A stretch of DNA of 64,000 bases, taken from Acidisarcina sp963790505 (lineage in GTDB: Bacteria > Acidobacteriota > Terriglobia > Terriglobales > Acidobacteriaceae). The stretch is taken from the NCBI GenBank assembly GCA_963790505.1, contig CAWBOT010000004.1, forward strand, positions 1,240,001 to 1,304,000, in the 5' to 3' direction. The position numbers were made by a program, and so were the translations under genes. Each line of letters starts with the position of its first letter. The first letter of the stretch is position 1. Below, piece by piece: positions 54,010 to 61,573 of the stretch. A model generated the notes under the pieces. The model was given only the letters and a program-made list of their open reading frames with translations, was not told the DNA's origin and searched no databases.

Positions 54010-54537
54010 GTGCCCCGCAGAGAATTTCCTGATGCTCCCATCGTCGGCGTGGGCGCCGTCGTTCTCGACGGCGGGCGGGTGTTGCTCGTCCGTCGCGGAC
54101 AGGAGCCTCTCAAAGGCGAGTGGTCGATCCCCGGCGGCGCGCTGGAGTTGGGAGAGACCCTTGAGGCTGGAGTCCGCCGCGAGGTAGCTGAGGAGACCGG
54201 CCTCGAGGTCCGCGTGGTGGCGATGGTCGAGGTGCTGGACAGAATTGTCTTAGAGCCCCCGCTAGCCAAGGCTGACTCATTCAGCGACAGTCCCGGCGTG
54301 GGCCGCGTCAAGTATCACTATGTTCTGGTCGATTTCCTCTGCATTCCGACCGGCGGCAGCTTGGGAGCCGGCTCGGACGCGATGGACGTGCGATGGATCG
54401 CGCACGAGGAGCTGAATTCGCACGGTATCTACCGGCTCGCGCCGGCAACCGTAAGCGTGATCGAGAAGGCCTTTACGATCGCGGCGCAACTCAAGCCCCG
54501 GCAGGCTGAGACCGGTAACCGCGGAGACCCCCGGTGA
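54010..54537 (+). CDS. NUDIX hydrolase
   Basis: The 175-residue enzyme has the NUDIX box GX5EX7REUXEEXGU at about residues 42-64 (GGALELGETLEAG then REVAEETGLEV). It is of the ADP-ribose/nucleotide-diphosphate group with an N-terminal MPRREFPDAPIVGVGAVVL. Substrate not predictable. It starts with GTG at 54010 with GGAGGAG at 53997-54003; a much longer frame from 53236 lies antisense to the sulfurtransferase and is rejected. Confidence 0.88.
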   Translation: MPRREFPDAPIVGVGAVVLDGGRVLLVRRGQEPLKGEWSIPGGALELGETLEAGVRREVAEETGLEVRVVAMVEVLDRIVLEPPLAKADSFSDSPGVGRVKYHYVLVDFLCIPTGGSLGAGSDAMDVRWIAHEELNSHGIYRLAPATVSVIEKAFTIAAQLKPRQAETGNRGDPR

Positions 54538-54561
54538 CGGTTGCGATACTACGAGGTAGGC

Positions 54562-54822
54562 TTAGAGGAGGAATTTGCAACCCTGCCAGATCATGAACCC
54601 GAGAAGGAAAGCTGCGGCATTAAAGGCCATGACCCACATCACCCCGCGAAAGCACCCCAGAGGGTTCTCGGCCTGCAGAAATGACTCAAGCTCGGCTCTG
54701 GATTCAGTGGCGGCGTCGGCAGGTAGGGGTGTGGCGTGGCATTCGATCGAATAGGTGGTCGCCCTGGATGTCCCGCCCTGAGAGACGATGGATTCGATTG
54801 TGTTGAGAGTCTTCACAGCCAT
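54562..54822 (-). CDS. small membrane-anchored protein of unknown function
   Basis: The 86-residue protein has a hydrophilic N-terminal 55 residues and a single C-terminal hydrophobic segment (GVMWVMAFNAAAFLLGFMIW), suggesting a tail-anchored orientation. GGAGGAGTC precedes the ATG at 54822, so the frame from 54843 (MLLGGVI...) is rejected. It lies convergent with the NUDIX gene. Family not recognised. Confidence 0.65.
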   Translation of the reverse strand: MAVKTLNTIESIVSQGGTSRATTYSIECHATPLPADAATESRAELESFLQAENPLGCFRGVMWVMAFNAAAFLLGFMIWQGCKFLL

Positions 54823-55036
54823 AATGACTCCTCCCAAAAGCACTATCGGCCTTCCCTTGACACGGCTTTACGTTTTGACATCAACTGCTTCCGGCTGTGT
54901 CATGATGGAACAATCCAGTCATGCCAGCGGCGATAAACAGGTGGACTCGAGAGGTTTGGTATGCAATTCTTCCCGTGTTCCGGAACTTGAACCTACGGTG
55001 CCCCGGCGCCAAACTTCTGATTGAAAGGTGAAGGTA

Positions 55037-55498
55037 ATGACTCTGAATGCGCATGCAACTCCGGAAGCGAACGTCAACCTGTTTCGCCGGAAAGGGTATG
55101 CCGGTCTTGGCGACCGGTCTGCCATTTCTCCGCTTCGGCGCGCCCTCCGCTATCGCGGCCATTCTGCGGCTGAGACTCTCGTCGGGTCACGCTTCGAGCA
55201 GCCGCGGCCGGAGCTGGGCGAGCTGTTGTACGAAAACCTCTTGGCTGGCCTCCTTGCGAATGGCGGGCTGCCTGCCGGCGAACCGCTGCCGGGCAAAGTG
55301 AGCATGGCTTCTGCCCTCGACGAAGAAGATGAAGACGAGGAAGAGGACCTCGACGAAGAAGACGACGATCTCGACGAGGATGACCTCGAGGATGAGGAAG
55401 ACGAGGACGATCTCGACGATGTGGACGCTCTCGACGAAGAGGAAGATGAAGACGAATACTTAGACGACGAGGATGAGGAGGACGAAGAGGAGGAGTAG
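55037..55498 (+). CDS. protein with a long polyacidic C-terminal tail
   Basis: The 153-residue protein has a basic, Arg-rich first half (about residues 15-60: LFRRKGYAGLGDRSAISPLRRALRYRG). From residue 95 to the end (153) only Asp, Glu and a few Leu/Ala/Val/Tyr remain. There is no signal peptide. Both ATG 55037 (AAAGG 8 bases upstream) and GTG 55028 are possible starts. The tail could mimic nucleic acid or bind cations/basic proteins. The mirror-image poly-Ser frame on the other strand is a shadow. Function unknown; it lies 33 bases before a glycosyltransferase gene. Confidence 0.62.
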   Translation: MTLNAHATPEANVNLFRRKGYAGLGDRSAISPLRRALRYRGHSAAETLVGSRFEQPRPELGELLYENLLAGLLANGGLPAGEPLPGKVSMASALDEEDEDEEEDLDEEDDDLDEDDLEDEEDEDDLDDVDALDEEEDEDEYLDDEDEEDEEEE

Positions 55499-55531
55499 CC
55501 GCCCCGGTGCGTGGCTTCCGGCCAACAATCC

Positions 55532-56707
55532 ATGCGCATCCTGCATACCATTCACTCCTTGTCGCACGAAAGCGGCGGTCCCGCGGAAGTGGTGCGCCGC
55601 CTGGCCCAGACGGCGCGCGACTTGGGAATTTACGAGACTGAAATTGTCTGTCTTGACGCTCCCGGCTCTTCCTATCTGCAATCTGAAACTGTTCCCGTGC
55701 ACGCCGTGGGCCCGGGGCTCGGGAAGTATGGCTATACCACCCGGCTCGACCAATGGTTGAAAGAGAATCTGCCCCGTTTTGACGGAGTCGTGGTCAACGG
55801 GTTATGGCAATATCACGGCGCTGCTTCCTGGCGGGCATGCAGCGGAAACCTCCCCTATGTCGTGTACGCCCATGGCATGCTCGACCCCTGGTTCAAGCGT
55901 CATTATCCGTTGAAGCATCTTAAGAAGTCGCTCTATTGGGAGGCGACCGAGCGCCGCCTGCTGCGAGAGGCCACCGCCGTATTGTTCACCTCTCCGCTCG
56001 AGGCCGAACTCGCCCCCGGCACCTTTCGCAAGAGCCAGTGGAACAGTTTCACGGTCCCGAATGGGACCCTGGAGCCGGTTGGCGACCCCGAGTTCCAGAT
56101 TCAGGAGTTCTACGCGGCCTGTCCTGAGGTGACGGCGAAGCCATTTCTTCTCTTCATCGGACGAATTCACGAGAAAAAGGGCTGCGATCTGCTCATTCAG
56201 GCCTTCGCCCGGTCGGCATCTTCCGATCCCGAGACCCAGTTGGTGATGGCCGGTCCCGACGAGCAGGGCTGGATGACCCAGCTTCGCGCGATGGCTGTAC
56301 GGGCTGGCATAGGCGACCGCGTCCACTTTCCCGGCATGTTGCGGGGTGACGCGAAGTGGGGCGCCTTTTATGCCGCCGAGGCCTTCATCCTGCCCTCTCA
56401 TCAGGAGAACTTCGGGATCGCGGTCGCCGAGGCTCTGGCCTGCGGTACCCCGGTATTGATTTCGAACAAGGTCAGTATCTGGCGGGAGATTCTGCTCGAC
56501 GGAGTAGGCCTTGTCGAGGAAGACGATCTCGAAGGTACCTTCCGCTTGCTGGACCGCTGGAGGGCGCTCTCCGCCGCCGCCAGGATCGAGATGGTGGCCA
56601 GATGTCGGCCCACATTTCAGCGCCGCTACGATATGAAGCAAGTGCCGACCGTGATTGCTGGGCTATTCTCCAGGACGCTCCAGGGCGAGCTGGTCCACGC
56701 CGGCTAG
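55532..56707 (+). CDS. GT4-family glycosyltransferase
   Basis: The 391-residue GT-B fold enzyme starts MRILHTIHSLSHESGGPAEVVRRLA, which is the donor-family N-terminus. The nucleotide-sugar-binding part has LFIGRIHEKKGCDLLIQAFA and the EX7E motif within SHQENFGIAVAEALACGTPVLISN. It adds a sugar to a growing glycan, probably exopolysaccharide or O-antigen, in the cytoplasm or at the inner membrane. No good ribosome-binding site precedes the ATG at 55532. It opens the glycan cluster 55.5-64 kb; the gene downstream is convergent. Confidence 0.88.
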   Translation: MRILHTIHSLSHESGGPAEVVRRLAQTARDLGIYETEIVCLDAPGSSYLQSETVPVHAVGPGLGKYGYTTRLDQWLKENLPRFDGVVVNGLWQYHGAASWRACSGNLPYVVYAHGMLDPWFKRHYPLKHLKKSLYWEATERRLLREATAVLFTSPLEAELAPGTFRKSQWNSFTVPNGTLEPVGDPEFQIQEFYAACPEVTAKPFLLFIGRIHEKKGCDLLIQAFARSASSDPETQLVMAGPDEQGWMTQLRAMAVRAGIGDRVHFPGMLRGDAKWGAFYAAEAFILPSHQENFGIAVAEALACGTPVLISNKVSIWREILLDGVGLVEEDDLEGTFRLLDRWRALSAAARIEMVARCRPTFQRRYDMKQVPTVIAGLFSRTLQGELVHAG

Positions 56708-57300
56708 CGATTGTAGGGGGCGGGCACCGAGGAACGCAGCCGCTCCTTGATCTTGGTGGCGGGCACTCCCGAGTAGACCCCAAAAGGCTCGAGGTCGCGG
56801 GTCGCGATGGAGCCCAGACCAAGCACCGCACCGGCGCCCACGTTGATCCGGGGATGCACGATGGCCCGGGCGCAGATCCAGGCATACGCGCCCACCGCCA
56901 TGGGGTAAGAGATGAGCGGGAACTCCGGGCGGTTGTAGTCGTGCGTCGCGCCGCACAGGTAGGCCCCCTGCGAGACAATGCAATGCGACCCCAGGTAAAA
57001 CGGCGACGGGTTATATAACTCGGCGTCGTCTCCCACTGTGACTCGATCCTCGCAGATCAGCTTCCACGGCGCCCACACCCGGGACCGCGGATAAAAGTGG
57101 CAAGCCGGCCCCAGCTTCGCGCCAAAGAGCCTCAGCAGCATCGCGCGCCACGCGTGGAAGGGCCGCGGAGAACAGCGATAGAGTATCGTCCAGCACAGGT
57201 TCCAGGCGGCCCGCGCCAGGCGGTCGCGCCTCGAAAAAGCGGCCAGGAGAGTCGGATCGATTGCGTCACCGGAGCGGATATCTGTTTGTACCGAATTCAT
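56704..57300 (-). CDS. WcaF-like left-handed beta-helix acetyltransferase
   Basis: The 198-residue protein has hexapeptide repeats (about residues 90-170: ICEDRVTVGDDAELYNPSPFYLGSHCIVSQGAYLCGATHDYN, MAVGAYAWICARAIVHPRINVGAGAVLGLGSIATRDLE). The N-terminal helix carries RMLLRLFGAKLG-type sequence, as in colanic-acid acetyltransferase WcaF. It would O-acetylate a glycan intermediate using acetyl-CoA. It overlaps the 3' end of the GT4 gene by 4 bases in the opposite direction. Confidence 0.87.
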   Translation of the reverse strand: MNSVQTDIRSGDAIDPTLLAAFSRRDRLARAAWNLCWTILYRCSPRPFHAWRAMLLRLFGAKLGPACHFYPRSRVWAPWKLICEDRVTVGDDAELYNPSPFYLGSHCIVSQGAYLCGATHDYNRPEFPLISYPMAVGAYAWICARAIVHPRINVGAGAVLGLGSIATRDLEPFGVYSGVPATKIKERLRSSVPAPYNR

Positions 57301-57321
57301 AGGCCGTCGTCGCGCCGCAGC

Positions 57322-58488
57322 TTACTGAGTATCCGGATTATTTTCGTCCTCAACGAGGAAGGGGTTTTTCTTCGACTTCTTGTCTTTGCGTTTGCCGTTC
57401 CGCCCCGATTCCATCCCGTGGTGACTCGAACCCAGACCATAGCCGCTGGCGCTTGTTCCCAGTCCTTCTTGTTCTTCAAGCCGTTCCCGGAGAGTGCTGC
57501 GCTTTTCCCGCGAAGATCCCTCCGGGGAAGAGGAGTTCCGCATCGTGCCGGTCGCAAATATGTTGGGGTTCAGAAACGTGAGTTCTCCGCTCCCGGCTGG
57601 TGAGGAAAAGGGGGTCTCGCCAAAGGTATAACCCTTGTAGGACTGCGGCGAAAACAGCAGGGCGGCTTCCCCCGAAGTCGGCGCGACGTCGCCAGAGGCC
57701 ATCGCAGGGCCCGCGCTCGACGGCGTTCCTTCAGAGCCGGCTGATGGACCGGACCGCCGCGACGCGCCACGGGTCAGGCTGGTTCCGGGCATCGTGAGCG
57801 GTTGTACGCCGGTCAGTTTTCGCTTCTGGCTTCCGCTGCCTGCTCTCACCTCTCCGCTCGTGACCCTTCCCGAGTCGCTACCACCGGGCTCACTGTCAGA
57901 ATATGCGGGCTGACTCAGGCCTAATCGCGCGGCCTGACTGGCTTTCAGCCCCCGCAATGCACCACCGGTCCGCGGCCCGAAAGAATCGCTTGTCCCCCAA
58001 CTGCTGGTTTGATCCGAGCTGTCGTTTTCTTCTGTGGGCGCCTCGCCGAAATTGTCTTTGACGGCTGGTGCCGCATCCTCGAACCGGTCGTCAGTCCTCG
58101 AAGCGGTGCTTCCCGTCCCCGCTTCCTTGGGCAAGGTCACGCCAAGGCGCGCCGCCAGATTTGCGTAAGGGCTGACCTGTCCGGTTTGAGAAGAATCGCG
58201 AATCTCGGTATCGGTCTGTACGCGGACGATGCTTACGTTGGTCGTGTCGATGTAAGGGGTCAACGCGGTAGAGAAGATATAGGAGCCGGTCGGGTCGTAG
58301 ATATAGGGCCGCTGCGGCGCAAGAAGGTCGATCGAGAGCGTGGTGACCGGCTGGGTGATTGGGTCATTGGTCAGCGGTTGTGACAGATTGCTGGAGGGGA
58401 GTTGCGCCGGCAAACACCGGGGCAGCCCCGCGCAGATCGCGGCGAGGAAAAGTACGCGGAGTTTCCGGAACGCTCGGATCGACATCAT
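57322..58488 (-). CDS. exported protein of unknown function with disordered C-terminus
   Basis: The 388-residue protein has a signal peptide (LRVLFLAAICAGLPRCLPAQL). An ordered N-terminal segment follows (TLSIDLLAPQRPYIYDPTGSYIFSTALTPYIDTTNVSIVRVQTDTEIRDS). The rest, about 250 residues, is Ser/Gly/Pro/Asp-rich low complexity and ends in a basic Lys cluster and acidic tail (GKRKDKKSKKNPFLVEDENN). The start is taken as MMSIRAF at 58488; the longer frame runs antisense in the next gene. Family not recognised; it may be an envelope glycan-assembly factor by position. Confidence 0.55.
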   Translation of the reverse strand: MMSIRAFRKLRVLFLAAICAGLPRCLPAQLPSSNLSQPLTNDPITQPVTTLSIDLLAPQRPYIYDPTGSYIFSTALTPYIDTTNVSIVRVQTDTEIRDSSQTGQVSPYANLAARLGVTLPKEAGTGSTASRTDDRFEDAAPAVKDNFGEAPTEENDSSDQTSSWGTSDSFGPRTGGALRGLKASQAARLGLSQPAYSDSEPGGSDSGRVTSGEVRAGSGSQKRKLTGVQPLTMPGTSLTRGASRRSGPSAGSEGTPSSAGPAMASGDVAPTSGEAALLFSPQSYKGYTFGETPFSSPAGSGELTFLNPNIFATGTMRNSSSPEGSSREKRSTLRERLEEQEGLGTSASGYGLGSSHHGMESGRNGKRKDKKSKKNPFLVEDENNPDTQ

Positions 58489-58561
58489 CTGCCCGCAACC
58501 AATGAAACGATTGTATCGAAGGCCGAAGCCGGGGCCGAAGCCGCGGCTGCGTGCCTCTTCG

Positions 58562-59434
58562 TTACGGCGATGTCTGTGCGGCGCGGCTTCGCTCCCGCGC
58601 CGTGAGCGGCAATTGGTGCTTCTCGATCGTCGACAGGCAAAGGTTGTAGTCCGGATGGCGCATCCGGTGATAGACGTAAATCTGTTGGTGCCAGGACTCG
58701 GGTGTCTTGCTCTTGAAGGTATAGGCAATCGAGAGGTGGTCCTCCAGAATGCGGCGCTGGGGATCGAGATTAAATTGTCTGACCGCCTCCCGCTCCCCGA
58801 TTCTGTCGGAAGAAGCGTGGCTGGGGAAGCCGCAGATATCGTCGAAGTAACACCAGACGCGTGGAAGCACATTGCTTTTTTCGAGCAGGGCAAACGCGCC
58901 CAGGGTCGACGAATACATATCCAGATCGAAGAGCACCGCTCCCAGAGGCGCGTCCGGACGAGGGTTCCAGGCGCCGACAGTGGAGCGCACATCGCCGAAG
59001 ACCAGCTCCGCCCGGCCGGCGATGCGCCGCTCCAGCGCCCCGCGGTCCATCTCGAACGACCCGGCCGGCCAGCAATATAAGAGGTCGCGGGGATCGTCGC
59101 TGGAGGGCAGGCCGCTGCCGGCATCGAAGCCGGTCACGAGGATGTCGATGCCCAGATCTTTCCCTATGGCGTCAGAGTGTCGGAGCAGGCTCAGAATGCC
59201 GTTGCCGCCCGCCACCCCGAGTTCGACCACGGTCATCGATTTGTGGCCAAGCGCCCTGGCTTCGATCGCGGCATGATAGAGGCACCACCCGTAATACGGG
59301 CGGTCCACGGCGCCGGCGTTGAGTCGGGCGCGGTAGCTGCCTAGGGGCCAGCGCGTCAGCAGGCGGCGAAAGAGCAGCGCCCGAAGAGGTACGGGCCTGC
59401 AGGCGATATCGACGATGCGGTCCAGAATCGGCAT
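58562..59434 (-). CDS. class-I SAM-dependent methyltransferase-like protein
   Basis: The 290-residue protein has the Rossmann glycine motif VELGVAGGNG (about residues 70-79) and a following acidic residue in GFDAGSGLPSSDD, typical of a SAM-binding fold. LGAVLFDLDMYSST corresponds to the motif-IV region. It is conserved beside glycosyltransferases and would modify a sugar, but it lacks the residues to tell O- from N-methylation. The gene lies 73 bases upstream of the gene at 57322-58488. Confidence 0.75.
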   Translation of the reverse strand: MPILDRIVDIACRPVPLRALLFRRLLTRWPLGSYRARLNAGAVDRPYYGWCLYHAAIEARALGHKSMTVVELGVAGGNGILSLLRHSDAIGKDLGIDILVTGFDAGSGLPSSDDPRDLLYCWPAGSFEMDRGALERRIAGRAELVFGDVRSTVGAWNPRPDAPLGAVLFDLDMYSSTLGAFALLEKSNVLPRVWCYFDDICGFPSHASSDRIGEREAVRQFNLDPQRRILEDHLSIAYTFKSKTPESWHQQIYVYHRMRHPDYNLCLSTIEKHQLPLTARERSRAAQTSP

Positions 59435-59587
59435 GAGAACGCGGCAGTCTCAGAATACTTCTGCACTCGAGCGAATGATGCGTTACGCGGAGTGGCGGTT
59501 GTGCTGAGGACGACTCAGTTCAGTGTGCCACACCGGTCCAAGCCCGGGCATCGCCGCTTACTGAAATGCAGACGGTCAGCGGTGGCC

Positions 59588-60691
59588 TCACGACCCGCTG
59601 AGTTGTGCAAGGACTGCGTCAAACGCTTCCTCGACGGTAATCGAAAGGATGCATTTCTTCTCCTGCACGATACAGGTCTCGAGTTCGCATCCAGCACAGT
59701 CAGTGCGATGGTAGATCACCTTGTGGCGCTCGCCGTAAGGAAACCAGACCCGGGGAATATTGCGCGCCGCGAAGATCGCGACGCAGGGCACGCCGGCTGC
59801 TGCGGCCAGATGCATCGGTCCGCTGTCGTGGCCAAGAAATAGCTCCGCCGTGCGGATCACCGCCGCGCTTTCGCGGGGAGTGAGCGCGCCGCAGAGGTTG
59901 ACGCATCGCTCTCCCCACGCGGCGGCTGCTCGCTGGCTGACCGCAGCCTCTTCTGTCGCTCCAAGCAGCACCAATCGGTAGCCGGGCAGGCGGACCGCCA
60001 TCCGGCTCAGTAGAGAGGTCCAGTTGTCTTCTCCCCAGTCTTTCGCCTGGACCTTGGTGCCGACGCTCACTGCGAGGATGGGCGCGCCGCCGAAGCCTTG
60101 GCCGCCGAAGCCTTGTTTGACCGTTTCCGCTCGCTCAATTTCCGCGCGAGTCAGGCGAAGGTCCCAGCTGCTCGGATCGTCCAGGTCGACTGCGCCCAAG
60201 GCGCGAATTCCATTGGCAAGCCGCGCCGCCTCCGGTTCCAGGTCCAAGGTTCCGTTGATGTATTGGCGCTCGCAGTCCCGGCTTGACTCAGGGAATCCGA
60301 TCAGCGAGCGTATCCCACAGGCCCGAAAAAAGATTCGGTCCCTTTGCGCGGCCCGAAATCCGCGCAGCGAGGAGAGATAGATCAGCACTTGCGGCCGAAA
60401 CCTCCGGATATCCGCGCGCACCCCGAGGATTTGACGCAGGCTGCGCATCCTCACGGGATACTGGATGTAGGCGTGAACCAGGCCCGAGTCGCCCAGCACC
60501 GCAGCGGCCGCCGGCGCCTTGGCATGGATCGGAATGTTCGTAAGCAAGCGGCGCTCCGCGTTCGGAAAGGCGCGCGCAATCAGGTGATAGCAGGGCAGCG
60601 CAACGACACTGTCCCCCAGGCTGCCCAGGCGGTAGATGAGGACCCTCTCCACCTCTGGACGCGCTTTGACTTCACGGGCGATTCGGTGCAA
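59588..60691 (-). CDS. GT9-family heptosyltransferase-like glycosyltransferase
   Basis: The 367-residue GT-B enzyme is of the ADP-heptose:LPS heptosyltransferase family. It has RLGSLGDSVVALPCYHLIARAFP at the N-terminus, GTKVQAKDWGEDNWTSLL, and the C-terminal HDSGPMHLAAAAGVPCVAIFAA motif that binds the nucleotide. It would add a sugar to a lipid core or exopolysaccharide. A 15-bp tandem duplication inside the gene (60086-60115) makes a QGFGGQGFGG insertion between the two domains. CIVQEKKCI near the C-terminus adds a Cys pair. Confidence 0.9.
   Translation of the reverse strand: MHRIAREVKARPEVERVLIYRLGSLGDSVVALPCYHLIARAFPNAERRLLTNIPIHAKAPAAAAVLGDSGLVHAYIQYPVRMRSLRQILGVRADIRRFRPQVLIYLSSLRGFRAAQRDRIFFRACGIRSLIGFPESSRDCERQYINGTLDLEPEAARLANGIRALGAVDLDDPSSWDLRLTRAEIERAETVKQGFGGQGFGGAPILAVSVGTKVQAKDWGEDNWTSLLSRMAVRLPGYRLVLLGATEEAAVSQRAAAAWGERCVNLCGALTPRESAAVIRTAELFLGHDSGPMHLAAAAGVPCVAIFAARNIPRVWFPYGERHKVIYHRTDCAGCELETCIVQEKKCILSITVEEAFDAVLAQLSGS
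60086..60115 (-). repeat. 15-bp perfect tandem duplication inside the GT9 gene
   Basis: Two adjacent identical copies of GCCGCCGAAGCCTTG (plus strand) occupy 60086-60100 and 60101-60115. On the coding strand they encode QGFGG twice, in frame, in a surface linker of the enzyme. Confidence 0.85.
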
Positions 60692-60805
60692 TGTGATTTA
60701 CCTTGAAATCAGCAGCCAATCCAGTAAGCATAATTGGTCGACCCGCCTGTCCTAATACTGCCGCCCTGGCGCGAATCGCGCCAAAGTTAGTCGAAAGGAA
60801 TTTGA

Positions 60806-61567
60806 TTGGCCCAGTCAGTAAAGGAAGCGCAGGATCCGAACTCCCGAAACCATCCGGAAATCGCCGCCGGAGGGTATGCCAGTAACAACGGCACGATCGA
60901 GTTCTACCAACGCGTGGCGGCCGTGGTTCCCGAAGATGGCAGGGTCCTCGATTTAGGCGCCGGCAGAGGCGCTGTCTTCGAAGGGAACCACAGCCCCTGG
61001 CAACAGTCGCTGCTTCGTTTGGGCAGGAAGTATTCGGCCAGGATCGGCGCCGACATCGATCCTGCCGTGCGCGACAATCCCGAGCTTGACGAGGCGGTCG
61101 TGATCGAACCCGGCAAGCCATTGCCGTTTGCCGACCAGTCCTTCGACCTGGTCCTTTGCGACTGGGTCATCGAGCACATCGAAGACCCGGAACTCTTCGT
61201 CTCCGAAATCAAGCGCGTCCTTAGGATCGGAGGATGGTTTTGTGCACGCACCCCAAACCGTTGGAGCTACTTCAGCATCGGCGCCCGGCTGCTCAGCAGT
61301 TCCGCCGGGAACAGGGTCTTGCGCATGCTGCAGTCGCAGCGTGCCGAACGAGACGTCTTCCCCAAGCACTACAGGATGAATACGCTGGCCTCGATTGAAA
61401 GGCATTTCCCCGCGACGGGTTGGATCAATGCGACCTACACCCACAACCCCGATCCGGGATACGCCGGAGGATCGGCCGCGCTCTATCGCCTGATTGACTT
61501 CTACCAAAGGCTGGCTCCCAGGGCCCTCGGTACCGTCATCCTCGTCTTCGCCCAGCGTATCGCCTGA
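60806..61567 (+). CDS. class-I SAM-dependent methyltransferase
   Basis: The 253-residue protein has the SAM-binding motif VLDLGAGRGAVFEG (about residues 47-60), an acidic second motif (GADIDPAVRDN), and LPFADQSFDLVLCDWVIEHIEDP with the family's post-motif pattern (Methyltransf_11-like). It starts with TTG at 60806, supported by GAAAGGAA at 60793-60800. It is probably involved in glycan or lipid methylation, given the cluster; substrate unknown. It is divergent from the GT9 gene. Confidence 0.85.
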   Translation: MAQSVKEAQDPNSRNHPEIAAGGYASNNGTIEFYQRVAAVVPEDGRVLDLGAGRGAVFEGNHSPWQQSLLRLGRKYSARIGADIDPAVRDNPELDEAVVIEPGKPLPFADQSFDLVLCDWVIEHIEDPELFVSEIKRVLRIGGWFCARTPNRWSYFSIGARLLSSSAGNRVLRMLQSQRAERDVFPKHYRMNTLASIERHFPATGWINATYTHNPDPGYAGGSAALYRLIDFYQRLAPRALGTVILVFAQRIA

Positions 61568-61573
61568 GGGGCG

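Noticed and set aside
55150..55551. Minus-strand frame with a long poly-serine stretch
   Set aside because: It is the antisense of the polyacidic protein's Asp/Glu codons and has no Shine-Dalgarno.
58489..59124. Upstream extension of the 388-residue exported protein
   Set aside because: It overlaps the methyltransferase gene in another frame; the signal peptide begins at 58488.
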